DNA from: Paenibacillus alvei DSM 29
GTDB lineage: Bacteria > Bacillota > Bacilli > Paenibacillales > Paenibacillaceae
Length of the DNA stretch: 64,000 bases
NCBI RefSeq assembly: GCF_000293805.1
Contig: NZ_AMBZ01000013.1
Coordinates: 1-64,000 of the forward strand
Reading direction: 5' to 3'
The translations under genes were made by a program, and so were the position numbers. Below are positions 1-7,847 of the stretch, one piece after another. The notes beneath the pieces were generated by a model. That model worked only from the letters and a program-made list of their open reading frames with translations. It did not search any database and had not been told where the DNA came from. Each line of letters starts with the position of its first letter. Within the stretch, counting starts at the first letter, position 1.

Positions 1-9
1 CTGATCCGA

Positions 10-399
10 ATGAGTGATAAGAAAGCTGTAGTGTATTGCCGTACAGCAACGACTGAACAAGATATTAAAGCTCAACTGGAACTCTGTAAAAAGTATGCCA
101 CTGAACACGGCTACAAAGTCGAAGAAGTTTTCTTAGACCATGGATTCAGTGCTAATTCTGAGCGACCGGAATTTGAGAATGTAAGAAAATTCATGGATGA
201 AAATCCAAATGGGACGCTGATCGTTAGCTCATACGATAGATTGGAACGGGACTCGATGAAAATGTATGAGTTCTGTCAATACATCAAAGAAGTAAATTAT
301 AACGTGGTATCGGCTAGTGACAATGATAGGAGCTTGATGGAGTTAGAACTTAACTACGGCATTGACAAAATAAGCAAAGAACAGAAAGCCTCGGAATAA
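10..399 (+). CDS. orphan serine-recombinase N-terminal domain, catalytic Ser apparently lost
   Basis: The 129-aa product matches only the N-terminal catalytic fold of resolvase/invertase recombinases (strand VVYCR, later VSSYDRLERDSM with the conserved Arg and Asp). The C-terminal DNA-binding part is absent, so it cannot be a full recombinase. In family members the catalytic serine follows Y-x-R-x-S; here the motif is YCRTAT, with Ala at that place, so strand cleavage is unlikely. Stand-alone domains of this kind occur in Gram-positive phages and islands, function unknown. The ATG lies close to the window edge, so the upstream context is unseen. Confidence 0.7.
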   Translation: MSDKKAVVYCRTATTEQDIKAQLELCKKYATEHGYKVEEVFLDHGFSANSERPEFENVRKFMDENPNGTLIVSSYDRLERDSMKMYEFCQYIKEVNYNVVSASDNDRSLMELELNYGIDKISKEQKASE

Positions 400-411
400 T
401 TCGGGGCTTCC
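384..411 (+). terminator. intrinsic terminator after the recombinase-domain gene
   Basis: The arms GAAAGCCTCGGA and TTCGGGGCTTCC form a stem over an ATAA loop, followed by a short T run. The stop codon lies in the hairpin. Confidence 0.6.
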
Positions 412-439
412 GTTTTGCAAACCAATTCTCTTGACAGTT

Positions 440-520
440 CCTCTTTGCAACTGACTTACCTAAATTCCTCGATTTCTGCAACCATATCTGTTTGTCAAAA
501 TCATTGTAAAATATTCCGCA
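440..520 (+). promoter_or_regulatory. non-coding element, copy 1 (related to 54405-54510)
   Basis: The stretch has TTGCAAC (446-452), TGCAACC about 30 nt on, then TTGTCAAAATC-N2-TGTAAA (492-509). The same order and spacing recur upstream of the small gene at 54564. It sits upstream of the gene at 597, so it is probably a promoter or operator region. The regulator is unknown. Confidence 0.45.
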
Positions 521-596
521 AACTATTCCATGGACGGGTATCTCCGAGTGCATTTGTTATGTAATAATGTATCTATTACATATACGAGGTGATAAC

Positions 597-815
597 TTGA
601 CAACTGTAGAAGCAATTACACAAAAGATGAGAGAAAACTATAAGGACAACCCAGTCTTATTAATGGTTCACACTCTGGGTTTGATTGATGGGATTGTAGC
701 GGGTTCAGAAGAAGGAAAAGAAGCAAAAGCGATTGAAACGATTAAAGCGGTTTATGATGCGTATCATATTGTTGCTTCTGAGTTCTCGTCTGGAGCAGAT
801 AAGATATTGAATTAA
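597..815 (+). CDS. small hypothetical protein (72 aa)
   Basis: TTG at 597 is chosen because GAGGTG lies about 8 nt upstream; the in-frame ATG at 567 has no ribosome site. The product is a soluble, helix-rich protein (TTVEAITQKMRENYKD... AYHIVASEFSSGADKILN) that I do not recognise. It stands alone, followed by a strong terminator, in an accessory stretch with phage-like regulators. The upstream element resembles that at 54405. Confidence 0.6.
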   Translation: MTTVEAITQKMRENYKDNPVLLMVHTLGLIDGIVAGSEEGKEAKAIETIKAVYDAYHIVASEFSSGADKILN

Positions 816-825
816 TCTATATGCG

Positions 826-864
826 AAAAGCCTCGGTGCTCACGCTCACGCCGGGGCTTTTTTT
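826..864 (+). terminator. intrinsic terminator
   Basis: AAAAGCCTCGG pairs with CCGGGGCTTTT and runs into a T tract, directly behind the gene ending at 815. Confidence 0.75.
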
Positions 865-918
865 GTTTGTATAACCGCATTAATAAAAGGGAATACAGCA
901 TCTATAGGGGGGTGTTGT

Positions 919-1137
919 ATGAAGTTCCTGGTAACAATAGATCCGGTCGGTGATAAGGGGATTACATCGGTATCAGTAAAGAACGGTTTGTTCCTTGAAT
1001 ACGATAAGAGTGTGAATAAAGTGGTAGTTCATACCAAATATAATCACTATTACATGCTTCCACCAACGAAGTATTGGGTCAATGGATTAAATAATGGTGG
1101 TTTTTTTATCGTTTTGTCGAAAGAAGCAATGCCGTAA
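919..1137 (+). CDS. small hypothetical protein (72 aa)
   Basis: A purine-rich ribosome site (AGGGGGG) precedes the ATG by about 6 nt. The product is beta-rich and soluble (MKFLVTIDPVGDKG at the start, LSKEAMP at the end). No family was recognised. It is a monocistronic accessory gene between a terminator and a gene-poor stretch. Confidence 0.5.
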   Translation: MKFLVTIDPVGDKGITSVSVKNGLFLEYDKSVNKVVVHTKYNHYYMLPPTKYWVNGLNNGGFFIVLSKEAMP

Positions 1138-1579
1138 ATATACAAAATATATCATCTATCGACAAAAAGCAGAGAATAATTGAATTTAAAGGAACAACGA
1201 AAACATGCACTATATCAAGGCGTTTGCTCAAAAAAATACTAGATGAGTTTCCCTACTTAAAATAAATGTAAAAACATGTCGAAAAATGCATATGAAAATG
1301 ACCGTTCGGCTGTCAAACGGTTGTTTACTTTTTAGAGCAAGCGTTGTTTAATGAGGTTTAGCAGCGCTGTGAGTACAAAAAACAAACCAGAGCACAACCC
1401 AGTTATGAATAAATGATCAGACATTCATAATTAAAATAGATCACGTAGTCGGATACTTGGATATTAAATAAAGAGGGATCGTAGATGTAAACATTAGAAT
1501 AGGAATGGGATGATGAGTGGATTAGGACATGGGTGTTTACCTGAGCTAAACAACAACTGTGAGGGTAGCAGCGTAGCTG
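1138..1579. other. intergenic stretch without a supported gene
   Basis: About 440 bp of AT-rich DNA. A weak hairpin (ACCGTT/AACGGT near 1300-1325, followed by T-rich sequence) could terminate the gene at 919. A 49-codon ORF from about 1510 has no supporting features. Nothing else was recognised. Confidence 0.4.
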
Positions 1580-1792
1580 CTAGTCAACTCGGAATTTATA
1601 AATGTCTTCAGGTCGGCATTTTAGGATATGGCAAGCGAGGAAAAGCTTATCAACTGACATGAGATTTTTCCCTGAGATCCAGTGGGTTACTGAAGAACGA
1701 CTAACGCCCATTCTTTCTGAAAAAACGATTTTTGACATGCCGCGTGACTTCAAGACATATTCGAGATGACACCCCTCATAGATGAGTTGCAT
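1580..1792 (-). CDS. XRE-family HTH regulator (70 aa)
   Basis: The product is a single Cro/CI-type helix-turn-helix (VFSERMGVSRSSVTHWISGKNL, in two pieces MGVSRSSV and HWISGKN), close to a minimal XRE domain in length. The ATG at 1792 is preferred over 1807 because GGAGG precedes it by 5 nt. It diverges from the S24-like gene at 1884, an arrangement typical of a phage or island switch; both may be a mobile-element remnant. Confidence 0.65.
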   Translation of the reverse strand: MQLIYEGCHLEYVLKSRGMSKIVFSERMGVSRSSVTHWISGKNLMSVDKLFLACHILKCRPEDIYKFRVD

Positions 1793-1883
1793 AGCAACCT
1801 CCATCATACTGGGTGGTGATGTGATTTTATCATATATATTACGCTTGGGCTACATAGATAACTTTATGAGGGAGACGAAACAC

Positions 1884-2153
1884 ATGGGCAGGGAAACTCA
1901 AATGTATTTCCAAGTAGAAGATAATAGCTTGGCTCTCGAAGGCATCATGAAAGGTGATGTAATAGTTGTGGATCGAACAATCAAATACCCTAAAGAAGGT
2001 GATTTAGTACTGGCTTATACTGATTCGATTACTTTATTAGCTCATACCAAGATTGCAGAAAAACAATACATACTTAATAACCCTGAACACGGAGTATTTA
2101 ATGATGCAATCATTTTAGGTGTAGCTATCAAGAATATCATAATGTACAACTAA
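1884..2153 (+). CDS. S24/LexA-like repressor C-terminal domain protein
   Basis: About 90 aa from the ATG at 1884, with GGGAG 10 nt upstream; ATG 1866 is an alternative. The body resembles the UmuD/LexA peptidase fold: VEDNSL in place of the catalytic Ser motif GDSM, then GIMKGDVIVVDRTIKYPKEGDLVLAY. The segment where the catalytic Lys should lie (LLAHTKI) is altered, so self-cleavage is doubtful. There is no HTH in this chain. It diverges from the XRE gene at 1580-1792 and may be its partner. Confidence 0.6.
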   Translation: MGRETQMYFQVEDNSLALEGIMKGDVIVVDRTIKYPKEGDLVLAYTDSITLLAHTKIAEKQYILNNPEHGVFNDAIILGVAIKNIIMYN

Positions 2154-2193
2154 AGAAGCGCTCACATCAGCTGATGCAAGCGCAACTAATTTT

Positions 2194-2418
2194 GTGTCTA
2201 AGTATACAATTGGTGATCCGATCGCAGATTTGTACGAGGATATTGCAGCGGAAGAGAAGGCGCGCGCCACATACCAATGGCTGATCGACATGACGGACGA
2301 TGTTGACTTGCAGGATGGACTGAAGTTTTTGCGCGAGCGTGAAGTCGTGCATTCTTTGCGTTTCAGGGAAGCTGTTGAAATACTAAAGGAAGAGCGGAGT
2401 ATGAGAAAAGTGTTTTGA
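2194..2418 (+). pseudogene. cotJC: C-terminal fragment of CotJC/manganese-catalase family
   Basis: A GTG-started 74-aa frame reads IADLYEDIAAEEKARATYQW and then WLIDMTDDVDLQDGLKFLRERE, the C-terminal helix pair of CotJC-type spore-coat manganese catalases, which are normally about 190 aa. The N-terminal half is missing and the upstream DNA is phage-like, so this is a truncated remnant, probably cut by an insertion or deletion. Some translation from GTG is possible, but a functional di-Mn site is not. Confidence 0.65.
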
Positions 2419-2449
2419 TGACCAGGTCGGAAAAGACGATAACATGCGA

Positions 2450-2485
2450 AAGGGACACCCTTGCAGAGTGCAAGAAGTGTCCCTT
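2450..2485. terminator. bidirectional terminator between cotJC remnant and hmp
   Basis: Inverted arms AAGGGACAC and GTGTCCCTT enclose an 18-nt loop. It lies between two convergent genes and could serve both. Confidence 0.65.
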
Positions 2486-2500
2486 CTGTTATGGAGGCGG

Positions 2501-3721
2501 TTAAGCCTCTAAGGATCCTGCCGGTCCAAAGTATTCATAGTGGATGTGGTCAGGCGAAGCTCCAAGCTGTTTTGTTGCGCGATATACCGCCTTCATGAAA
2601 GGCTCAGGGCCGCAGAAGTAAACGTCGGCTTTCTTCCAAACGGAGGACGGTATGATGGAGCTAAGCCACTGCGCATCGACGAAGCCGATGTGATCACAGG
2701 ACTCTGTCCCGCTGCTTTTCTCATAGCATAGGAAGGTGTGAAGATGGCTGTTGCTGTGCTGAGCAGCTAATTCATTCACTTCCTGGCTGAAGGCGTGTGC
2801 TGCGTGATTGCGTGAGGCATGAATGTAATAGACATCTCGCTTGGAGTCCTCGGCCGCTAGTGAATGCAGCATGCTTAGAAGCGGTGTTTGCCCAACGCCG
2901 CCGCCAATCAGCACCACCGGTGCAGCGCTTGGCTTTAAGGTAAAGTCGCCTGCAGGTGCTGTCGCTTCGATAACATCCCCTTCTTGCACCATATCGTGCA
3001 TGTAGCAGGAGACAACACCAGCAGGAGAGTTCGCATCGCCGCCTTCGCGCTTCACACTGATGCGGTATACATCGGAATGAGGAGCCTGAGACAGGCTGTA
3101 ATGGCGATAATGCGTATTGACTTGGCCTTCCGGCTGAACCCGAATCGTAATATATTGACCGGGCAGGAAGGAGGCAAGCGGCTGATCGTCTTCTGGCTTC
3201 AAGTAGAAGGAGGTGATTACGTCGCTTTCTTTTACTTTACGGGCAATGATGAAGCGGCGCACATCTGACCAGCCGCCGTCCTGCTGCTCGGCTTCTTTAT
3301 ACATATCCGCCTCAACCTGAATGAATACATCAGCAATAACGCCATAGGCTTCTGCCCAAGCTTGAATGATGTCATCGGTAGCGGCGTCGCCGAGTACATC
3401 CTTGATTGCGAGCAGCAGATGCTCGCCGACAATCGGATAATGTTCAGGCTTAACATTGAGTGCCCGGTGCTTCTGGGCAATTTGCTGTACGACAGGCAAG
3501 ATGGTCTCTAATTGATCAATGTTCGCTGCAGCCGCGTAGACCGCGTTTGCAAGGGCCATGGACTGTTTGCCTTGACGCTGATTGGCGTGGTTGAATACAT
3601 TGAGCAGCTCGGGATGATTGCTGAACATGAGCTGGTAGAATCGTGCTGTAATTTGTGGGCCGTGCTCTGCCAGCACAGGAACTGTAGATTTCACAATTTC
3701 AATCGTACGAGGTTGTAACAT
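2501..3721 (-). CDS. hmp: flavohaemoglobin, nitric oxide dioxygenase
   Basis: This 406-aa protein converts NO and O2 to nitrate with NAD(P)H in the cytoplasm. The order is N-terminal globin (about 1-135, proximal His in GEHLLLAI), FAD-binding beta barrel (RHYSLS) and NAD-binding domain (GGGVGQTPLLSML, then YFCGPEPFMK). ATG 3721 is chosen over 3751 because AAAGGAGG lies just upstream and MLQPRTIEIVKST matches family N termini. The gene is monocistronic, between a shared terminator and a promoter with a CRP/FNR-type palindrome, and appears intact. Confidence 0.95.
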   Translation of the reverse strand: MLQPRTIEIVKSTVPVLAEHGPQITARFYQLMFSNHPELLNVFNHANQRQGKQSMALANAVYAAAANIDQLETILPVVQQIAQKHRALNVKPEHYPIVGEHLLLAIKDVLGDAATDDIIQAWAEAYGVIADVFIQVEADMYKEAEQQDGGWSDVRRFIIARKVKESDVITSFYLKPEDDQPLASFLPGQYITIRVQPEGQVNTHYRHYSLSQAPHSDVYRISVKREGGDANSPAGVVSCYMHDMVQEGDVIEATAPAGDFTLKPSAAPVVLIGGGVGQTPLLSMLHSLAAEDSKRDVYYIHASRNHAAHAFSQEVNELAAQHSNSHLHTFLCYEKSSGTESCDHIGFVDAQWLSSIIPSSVWKKADVYFCGPEPFMKAVYRATKQLGASPDHIHYEYFGPAGSLEA

Positions 3722-3816
3722 AAGGGATTCCTCCTTTAGCGTAACGATCATATAAGGATGCGCAGCAGAGAAAGAGCGAGAGTAATCACGTGCGGCATCC
3801 GAATGCTTCTGCTGCT

Positions 3817-3843
3817 ATTGTATAGTTGTGATATTAGTCACAA
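3817..3843 (-). promoter_or_regulatory. CRP/FNR-type palindrome and -10 upstream of hmp
   Basis: A perfect inverted repeat TTGTGA-N6-TCACAA lies at 3826-3843. On the minus strand it is followed at once by a -10-like TACAAT (3822-3817). The sequence fits the FNR/CRP-family consensus TGTGA-N6-TCACA. Oxygen or NO control of hmp is well known in Bacilli, but which regulator binds here is inference. Confidence 0.5.
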
Positions 3844-4085
3844 TGTGATCCTGCGCACACAAAATATGATAGCTTTATGAACATCAACTGAAGAAAGCAA
3901 ATGAAAAGCTAACTGCACAACGAAAGATGGATCTGAAATTCAAACATAAATGTAAAAGTGTCCAAATTGTGAGGATTTCAGAGGAAAATAGGGAGGATAT
4001 CGACTTTATCTGGGGCTGTACCAAGCTTGGAGCGATTCATTGCAGATAAATCCGAACGACAGCGTTATTTACAGAATGAGACGTG

Positions 4086-4114
4086 TTTAGAGGGCATATA
4101 CATTGTGGTATAAT
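4086..4114 (+). promoter_or_regulatory. promoter for leader peptide and YitT-family gene
   Basis: A consensus -10 TATAAT (4109-4114) has an extended TGG just before it. A weak -35 TTTAGA (4086-4091) lies 17 nt upstream. Transcription from here would give a roughly 260-nt leader before the coding region at 4381. Confidence 0.6.
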
Positions 4115-4166
4115 ACAATTACTAAAGGCAATACAAAAGACAAAACAAGAAAGGATCAGGATACCA

Positions 4167-4232
4167 ATGCGTCCCCGAAGGATGAAACCCCAAAGGACAG
4201 TCTGGAAACGTTATGATCTTTCTTACATCTAG
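4167..4232 (+). CDS. putative regulatory leader peptide (21 aa)
   Basis: The ATG follows AAGGA by about 10 nt and encodes MRPRRMKPQRTVWKRYDLSY plus one Ile, then TAG. It is strongly basic (Arg/Lys-rich). It lies in the 5' leader of the YitT-family gene and stops exactly one base before the first arm of a set of competing hairpins. The position suggests that ribosome progress or stalling here sets downstream folding. No homologue is known to me. Confidence 0.5.
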   Translation: MRPRRMKPQRTVWKRYDLSYI

Positions 4233-4372
4233 CTTCTTCTCGTAGATTTGTCAATGGTCGCTAAGACGGAGACTAATACGAGAAGGATGAGTGAATTATG
4301 ATGGTTCGAAGGATAAGGATCCCTATCCGTCTCTTCTCGGTTAGTCGAAGGGCTACATTACGAAACGAGAGG
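4233..4372 (+). promoter_or_regulatory. candidate translational attenuator with mutually exclusive hairpins
   Basis: Four segments can pair in alternative ways: A CTTCTCGTA (4236-4244), B TACGAGAAG (4277-4285), C CTTCTCG (4333-4339) and D CGAGAGG (4366-4372). A pairs perfectly with B, B with C, and C with D with one wobble. D is the ribosome site of the gene at 4381. A ribosome on the leader peptide would cover A and free B to pair with C, exposing D. The logic resembles erm-type attenuators and is inferred from sequence. Confidence 0.5.
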
Positions 4373-4380
4373 TTACGAAG

Positions 4381-5022
4381 ATGGGGAACGAACAATTACG
4401 TAAGATTTTTTGGATGATGGTAGGATCGATGTTGTTGGCTTTCAGTTATTATCACATTAATTTTCAGAATCATCTGGCTGAAGGCGGATTTGTTGGTTTA
4501 GCGCTGATTGGTAAGTACACATTTAATTGGTCGCCGGCGCTGACCGTGTTGTGCATGGATGTTCCCGTATTTATCGCTGCTTGGTTTTTCAAAGGGCGGA
4601 CATTCATTATGAATACGGCAATTGCAACAGGAGTGTTCTCGTTAACGTACGAGATGTGCGAGCGCTTTTCGCCATGGAATATGAATCTTGGCGGCAATAT
4701 GGTGCTTGCGGCTGTTCTATCAGGATTGTTGACAGGGCTTGGAGCCGGCCTCGTGCTGCGCCATGGAGGCGCATCAGGCGGTGATGACATTCTGGCATTA
4801 TTTTTAAGCCGTATTACGAAATTAAGCATAGGTACAGTATTTATTATATTTGATATAGTGGTATTGCTGCTGTCCTTGTTTTTCCTGCCGCTTGTCGACA
4901 CGCTGTACACGATACTGGCGGTCAGCATAGCAGGTAAGGTCATTACATGGACGGTACAGGTTGGCACGACACGCGATCGTTCCATTCCAGTACGGCCTGC
5001 AGTTCAGCATCAACACGGATAA
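4381..5022 (+). CDS. YitT/DUF161-family membrane protein
   Basis: A 213-aa integral membrane protein with about five hydrophobic segments and the family signatures HLAEGGFVGLALIG near the N terminus and GGASGGDDILALFLSR near residue 135. It lacks the C-terminal DUF2179 domain of longer YitT proteins, so it is the short form. Transport function is suspected for the family but not established. The ribosome site GAGAGG lies in the attenuator arm D. A strong terminator follows. The His-rich tail (VQHQHG) is unusual. Confidence 0.85.
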   Translation: MGNEQLRKIFWMMVGSMLLAFSYYHINFQNHLAEGGFVGLALIGKYTFNWSPALTVLCMDVPVFIAAWFFKGRTFIMNTAIATGVFSLTYEMCERFSPWNMNLGGNMVLAAVLSGLLTGLGAGLVLRHGGASGGDDILALFLSRITKLSIGTVFIIFDIVVLLLSLFFLPLVDTLYTILAVSIAGKVITWTVQVGTTRDRSIPVRPAVQHQHG

Positions 5023-5041
5023 TTGAAGATACGACAATAAG

Positions 5042-5088
5042 AAGAACCGTTCAATTGCTTCTCGATAGGAAGCAATTGAACGGTTCTT
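5042..5088. terminator. strong bidirectional terminator
   Basis: A perfect 20-bp stem (AAGAACCGTTCAATTGCTTC and its complement) has a short loop and A/T runs on both sides. It lies between the YitT-family gene and the convergent DUF1796 pseudogene. Confidence 0.9.
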
Positions 5089-5113
5089 TGTCATTTGCAG
5101 AGTATGCTTCTTG

Positions 5114-5790
5114 TTATGGCTGACCAAGCAACAGGACTCCAAAGAGGATATAATTCCATAGCTCCGGGTACTGTTCCCCGTATAGAGGCACTTCGATCGC
5201 GCAAACGTGTTCCAGCGGCCAATGACATTCAACGATGCCATAGTTAGGGGTATGATTCACAAGAAGAATATGAAATTGATGTTTCACAATTGCCCGTAGC
5301 TCGGTCTGGAGTTCAAGAGCTTCCTCGTATGTTCCACCTAAGCGTAGAAAGAAGATGCGCTGACTGGTCTCCATTTTTTCGAAAAAGCGTTTGATGCGTC
5401 GGTCAAGCGTCTCCTTAAAAGCAGGGTAGCTTGGCCAATTATCGATTTGGTTGCTCGCAACGGGGAAATCGTGAGCCGACATAATGTCGTACTCGTTATC
5501 TCGGATTAGAGCCAGTTGAGTCCGCCTGCGTGAGTGCCTAAGACGGACATGTTGGAAAGTTCCATGAATCCGGCGCCTCGGTTGCAAAGCGAATCAACTT
5601 GTTAACCCAGACAATGAAGGAGATACCATCCAATCCATGATTCCGCTATATGCCTTAGCTGATAAGTACAAGCTTAAAGGCAGAATAGCAGGAGTGTCCA
5701 AGACTGAATCCCAGCATCGTAAGTGACTCGTATGTGTGATAGTTCCATTTTCTAAAAAGTAACTTGTAATATCGTATGCATATTCGACGA
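5114..5790 (-). pseudogene. DUF1796 family protein, multiply frameshifted
   Basis: Pieces of one DUF1796 (putative papain-like peptidase) protein lie in different minus frames. In order they are SLGHSCYSAFKL, then YSGIMDWMVSPSL, VNKLIRFATE, GAGFMELSNMSVLGTHAGG and finally NEYDIMSAHDFPVASN to the C terminus (5114-5540). At least three frameshifts and internal stops separate them, so no full product can be made. The last frame (from 5587) is the longest piece. Unlike most broken genes in this window this one has several lesions, so true decay is likely. Confidence 0.7.
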
Positions 5791-5928
5791 GGAGAGCTGG
5801 TTTAAAGACACCTGGAATATATGCAATTTTATCATGAAAAAAGAAAAATAAAAGAAGTGCAGAATGCATGTTCGCTCATTCTCAGTCATATTCTTAATCC
5901 AAGGACAGGGAAGAGAGGCGAGGGTGAG

Positions 5929-6735
5929 ATGGAAGCAATTATTAAGGCGATGCTTGACAAGCTGCCGGCATGGTCATACCAGCTCTTTGCGGTTGTGATT
6001 GCAGCAGGATTAATATTTTATTTTATAAAGACACTCTACATTAATAAAAAATTTACCGAGGTCATACATGAGGTGCTCAATCGGGAAGATCGCATGCAGC
6101 GGCTGCAGGACAAAGTGGATGATCTGCAAGTGACAGGAGTCCTCACGGAGCATGCGTCTCAGCAAATGCTGTCCGCGCTGCGCAATATGAAGCCTTTTGC
6201 AGATGCGCTCAATGGACTGAGGGGGATGGCAGACCCATATGCTGTTCTGCATGAATCGAACTTCCTGCTACAGCGGATGTTGGATATGCTGGCCGTGGAT
6301 ATGAAATGCGCCCCAGGCGGGCATCACCGCTGCGGCATTTGGAAGTATGAGGAGCCGATACTAACGCTGCAGCTTGCCTCGGTAGGCTTTCCAAACCACT
6401 ATGTTGGGCAGCGCTATCTTCATATTGATCGCTCAGTAGCAGGTCGCTCTTTCCGGAAGCAGGTAACGATTCAGTGCGCCGATGTGCTGAAGGACGAGGA
6501 TTGGGAACGCAATCAGGAATCGAAGAGCCCCTACCGATCGCTGATTTGCATTTCACTTGGCTCCTACGGTGTATTAACGATGGATGGCTTAGAGCCATTT
6601 AATGAATCGAGCGCTGTGATTGGGGAATTGTATGCAGCGATTATGACCGGTGTTCTTGCAGAGCAGCGTGCAGTGTTAGAGCTGGGTGAACCGATTCAGC
6701 TTGCGGCAGATGAGGCAGGAATATATAAGGCGTGA
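5929..6735 (+). CDS. membrane-anchored GAF-like domain protein (268 aa)
   Basis: ATG 5929 is chosen for its GAGGGTGAG ribosome site; the longer frame from 5821 has none. One TM helix (about residues 14-32) is followed by a coiled coil (about 35-75) and a cytoplasmic GAF-like domain (about 100-250; RYLHIDRSVAGRSFRKQ and SYGVLTMDG are typical). No catalytic output domain is present. It may sense a small ligand or redox state at the membrane. Partner unknown. Confidence 0.7.
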   Translation: MEAIIKAMLDKLPAWSYQLFAVVIAAGLIFYFIKTLYINKKFTEVIHEVLNREDRMQRLQDKVDDLQVTGVLTEHASQQMLSALRNMKPFADALNGLRGMADPYAVLHESNFLLQRMLDMLAVDMKCAPGGHHRCGIWKYEEPILTLQLASVGFPNHYVGQRYLHIDRSVAGRSFRKQVTIQCADVLKDEDWERNQESKSPYRSLICISLGSYGVLTMDGLEPFNESSAVIGELYAAIMTGVLAEQRAVLELGEPIQLAADEAGIYKA

Positions 6736-6772
6736 TAGAGCTACAGACTATGGAGTTGCTCCCAATGTCGGG

Positions 6773-6801
6773 ATGAGGCAACTACAGGCCTATGGTATAA
6801 T
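6773..6801 (+). promoter_or_regulatory. probable promoter for the gene at 6864
   Basis: An extended -10 (TGGTATAAT, TATAAT at 6796-6801) lies about 60 nt upstream of the ATG. The -35 is poor. Confidence 0.4.
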
Positions 6802-6863
6802 CGAAGAAAGAGCTAAAAGCAAGTCGGAAACACGCTTCAAGTTAGTCAGAAAGGGATATGCGC

Positions 6864-7184
6864 ATGAAAAAATGGATGTGGATCACCATAACTGTACTCG
6901 CACTTGTTTTCGGAACCGCTGCATTTACGATCGGCTTCGTAAATTCCACGATGATGAATCCGGGCAGGGCCGCTGTAGTAGAACGGGAATATGAAGGCAG
7001 CGTCAAGCAGTTGGAGGCAGAGCGGATTGTTATTCAGACAGGTGATGGCATGGAGGAGGCCTTCCGATTGACAGGCTCTACCGATCTTCAAGGCGAGGAA
7101 TTTCGAAATGTGAAGACGGGAGTAACTGTGCGAGTCGGAGTAAATGCAGACCGGAACATTGTATGGCTGCGAATCGTGCCGTAA
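6864..7184 (+). CDS. small secreted or membrane-anchored hypothetical protein (106 aa)
   Basis: Start at the second ATG (6864), with AAAGGG 8 nt upstream. An N-terminal hydrophobic helix (WMWITITVLALVFGTAAF) acts as anchor or signal. A small beta-rich domain outside follows (VEREYEGSVKQLEAERIVIQ...VTVRVGVNADRNIVWLRIVP). No lipobox cysteine is present. Family not recognised; an OB-like fold is possible. Confidence 0.6.
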   Translation: MKKWMWITITVLALVFGTAAFTIGFVNSTMMNPGRAAVVEREYEGSVKQLEAERIVIQTGDGMEEAFRLTGSTDLQGEEFRNVKTGVTVRVGVNADRNIVWLRIVP

Positions 7185-7239
7185 GGCGGAATCAGGAAAA
7201 CGGAAAAATAACACGCTTTTAAAAAGGAAGCGTTCGTAC

Positions 7240-7369
7240 AGGACTTCCTAAGACCGAAATTCCCAATGGGACGCCAGAGGATGCAGCTCGTTTAGTGTAA
7301 CTGGCGAGTGAAGAAGCGGAATGGATTACAGGACAAATTATTCACTCAGATGGCGGTTTCCGCAATTAG
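7240..7369 (+). pseudogene. C-terminal remnant of a short-chain dehydrogenase (SDR)
   Basis: The frame reads PKTEIPNGTPEDAARLV, a TAA stop, then LASEEAEWITGQIIHSDGGF and RN. This is the conserved SDR C terminus (LAS...WITGQ...DGG). Only about 40 codons remain, with an internal stop and no catalytic Tyr-Lys or Rossmann motif, so it is a dead fragment. Confidence 0.7.
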
Positions 7370-7459
7370 TGAAGTGAATAAAAATGGGAAAAGTGAAACG
7401 TTTCCATGGAAGCTACGTAGTACCTAGTAACCGTCAACTATGCATTTGGGGAGGATGCC

Positions 7460-7711
7460 ATGCTTTATTTCGCCGTCATGATCGGCATGTTTAGTCTATT
7501 TCTGATGATGATCGTGGGATTAGTTGGTTACAAGCGTTTTGTAAAGCGGGAGCATGTCGAGGTTCATTATACGCTCTTCGATTATATTACAGCACAAACG
7601 GGTGTAGAATTTCATGATGAGAAAGAAGCGGACGATGAACAGGATGATCGTAGGAATAATAAGGATGGCGACAATCATCCGATGCGATCGTGTCTGCAAC
7701 GTGAAGATTAA
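7460..7711 (+). CDS. DUF3951 small membrane protein (83 aa)
   Basis: One N-terminal TM helix (MIGMFSLFLMMIVGLVGY) is followed by the family motif YTLFDYITAQTGVEFHDEK and a very acidic tail (EADDEQDDRRNNKDGD). GGGGAGG precedes the ATG. DUF3951 proteins are short Bacillales membrane proteins of unknown role. Confidence 0.7.
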   Translation: MLYFAVMIGMFSLFLMMIVGLVGYKRFVKREHVEVHYTLFDYITAQTGVEFHDEKEADDEQDDRRNNKDGDNHPMRSCLQRED

Positions 7712-7847
7712 CGGCCGAGCATAGCGGGATCGCAAGCATCCAGAGAATGGATGTTCGTTTTTTCTTGATTGATGCGGATCTGCATGATAATCTTATTTTA
7801 AATTTAAGAAAATTTACAATTAACTAATAAACTACAGGAGGTGCGAT

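Noticed and set aside
4470-4985. 171-aa minus-strand ORF opposite the YitT-family gene
   Set aside because: It is an antisense shadow of a gene with clear family motifs, promoter and leader.
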